A stretch of 43,236 nucleotides of DNA from Ancylobacter tetraedralis (GTDB lineage Bacteria > Pseudomonadota > Alphaproteobacteria > Rhizobiales > Xanthobacteraceae): positions 228,836-272,071 of the forward strand of contig NZ_JACICD010000007.1 in assembly GCF_014195655.1 (NCBI RefSeq). The letters run 5' to 3'. Positions 42,583-43,236 of this stretch are shown here, in pieces (the stretch's first letter is position 1; each line of letters opens with the position of its first letter). The position numbers and the translations under genes were made by a program. The notes under the pieces were generated by a model. It was not told the origin of the DNA. It did not search any database and saw nothing but the letters and a program-made list of their open reading frames with translations.

Positions 42583-43236
42583 TCAGTCATCATCAATGGG
42601 AATGGCAATGGGCTGCAGCGAACTGCCCTGTATTTCCCGCAGCAGGACGGTGAGCGGGTTCTCGGCATCCCCTTGTAGCTTGAGCTTGTCGTTGAACATG
42701 CCGAGGTGGCGAGCGACCATCTCCAGCGCCTTGGCCCGGTCGGCGAGGTGAAGCTCAATGCCGTCCTTGGTCTTCTTCAACCCGTCGTAGAGCGGTGTGG
42801 CGAGAGGTGAGTTGGTATCGAGAGCGACGAACATGCTCTCGCCGATACCATCGCATCGCGGACACTCCGGATGAGGCTCGGCAAGAGCGTTGTAGCCGCA
42901 GCCTCCTTCCTCGCTCGGTAGGAGGTCGTCGGGTTCCATCTTCGCTCTCGCTTGGGCAAGGGCTGTGCGGAACTCCCGGCGATCCCGCCATTGATAGGCG
43001 TGGTCTGCACCGTGACAATAGCGGCAGGCACCTCGGATGTGCTGGATGACATCGTTTGGATTTGCGGTCGCCGTCGCCCACCAGCGGTGGAGCACGGCAT
43101 CGGCATCGATCTGCGTGCGTCGGGCGCGCTCCGCCATGGCGATGCGGATGGCAGCGGCGACATCGGGATTGCGCAGGATCCGAGATGCCATGAAACGGGC
43201 CGTATGCTCGGCATAACCGGCACGCCGGGCGGCTTC
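42583..43236 (-). CDS. Phage terminase small subunit (5' end beyond window)
   Basis: DNA-packaging protein that recognises phage DNA for the large terminase. The frame is open to the window's right edge, so 217 codons are visible and the true start lies outside. The N-terminal homology AARRAGYAEHTARFMASRIL then RNPDVAAAIRIAMAERARR is the Terminase_2 helix-turn-helix region. A central insert carries two Cys-x2-Cys pairs (CRYC near residue 70 and CPRC near 127), a possible zinc site seen in some phage TerS proteins. The end LADRAKALEMVARHLGMFND is also typical. It points to a prophage whose border lies at about 42350-42580. Confidence 0.85.
   Translation of the reverse strand, partial: EAARRAGYAEHTARFMASRILRNPDVAAAIRIAMAERARRTQIDADAVLHRWWATATANPNDVIQHIRGACRYCHGADHAYQWRDRREFRTALAQARAKMEPDDLLPSEEGGCGYNALAEPHPECPRCDGIGESMFVALDTNSPLATPLYDGLKKTKDGIELHLADRAKALEMVARHLGMFNDKLKLQGDAENPLTVLLREIQGSSLQPIAIPIDDD

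Overview
The window is GC-rich (clearly above 60% by eye) and densely packed with genes. It most likely comes from an alphaproteobacterium of the order Hyphomicrobiales, with Xanthobacteraceae-like relatives the best guess. Pointers are a bacterial phosphatidylcholine synthase, an alphaproteobacterial UbiH-type hydroxylase with a GEAAH motif, a DUF982 protein, an IsdG/HmuQ-like haem monooxygenase, and many ABC/TRAP uptake operons typical of soil or plant-associated rhizobial relatives. Genus cannot be fixed from this sequence alone.

Layout. 1-3237: housekeeping genes (3' part of a UbiH-family gene, pcs, a quinone oxidoreductase). 3442-11666 (+): a BMP-type (nucleoside/purine-like) ABC importer with two M20-fold amidohydrolases and a DUF4239-like membrane protein, probably a purine/ureide or N-carbamoyl compound uptake and hydrolysis locus. 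11718-14335 (-): rimO, an IsdG-type haem-degrading monooxygenase and a secreted cache-like protein. 14336-14900: a conspicuous AT-rich gap. 14901-16241 (+): DUF982 protein, a small secreted alpha/beta hydrolase, tRNA-Ser(UGA).

16242-22701 is accessory. An AraC regulator, a formylglycine-generating enzyme, a Tat-exported sulfatase and an outer-membrane barrel form a compact set, with the last three genes translationally coupled. It is flanked by the tRNA on one side and, on the other, by a small tyrosine recombinase and a decayed LysR gene that keeps no open frame. The two ends are gene-poor and lower in GC.

22702-34745 (-) is the most interesting stretch: a LysR regulator followed by ten tightly packed genes. 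They encode a RidA protein, a branched-chain-type ABC importer (binding protein, a fused LivH-LivM permease, two ATPases), a ureohydrolase-fold protein lacking a metal-ligand His, a Rieske oxygenase with a Glu in the bridging position, a 2-hydroxyacid dehydrogenase lacking its usual catalytic Glu, a LigI-like amidohydrolase and a gamma-glutamyltransferase without a signal peptide. I infer a catabolic route for an imported nitrogenous (possibly N-methylated or gamma-glutamylated) compound. I do not recognise this combination as a described pathway.

34970-42347 (+): a candidate small leader ORF, a LysR regulator, then a TRAP transporter (dctPQM), a class III aminotransferase, an SDR dehydrogenase and an MFS transporter, with a strong dyad operator ahead of dctP. 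I infer import of an amino acid-like carboxylate, transamination, then carbonyl reduction or alcohol oxidation. 42348-43236: a palindromic element, then a phage terminase small subunit (5' end beyond the window), suggesting a prophage border at the right edge.
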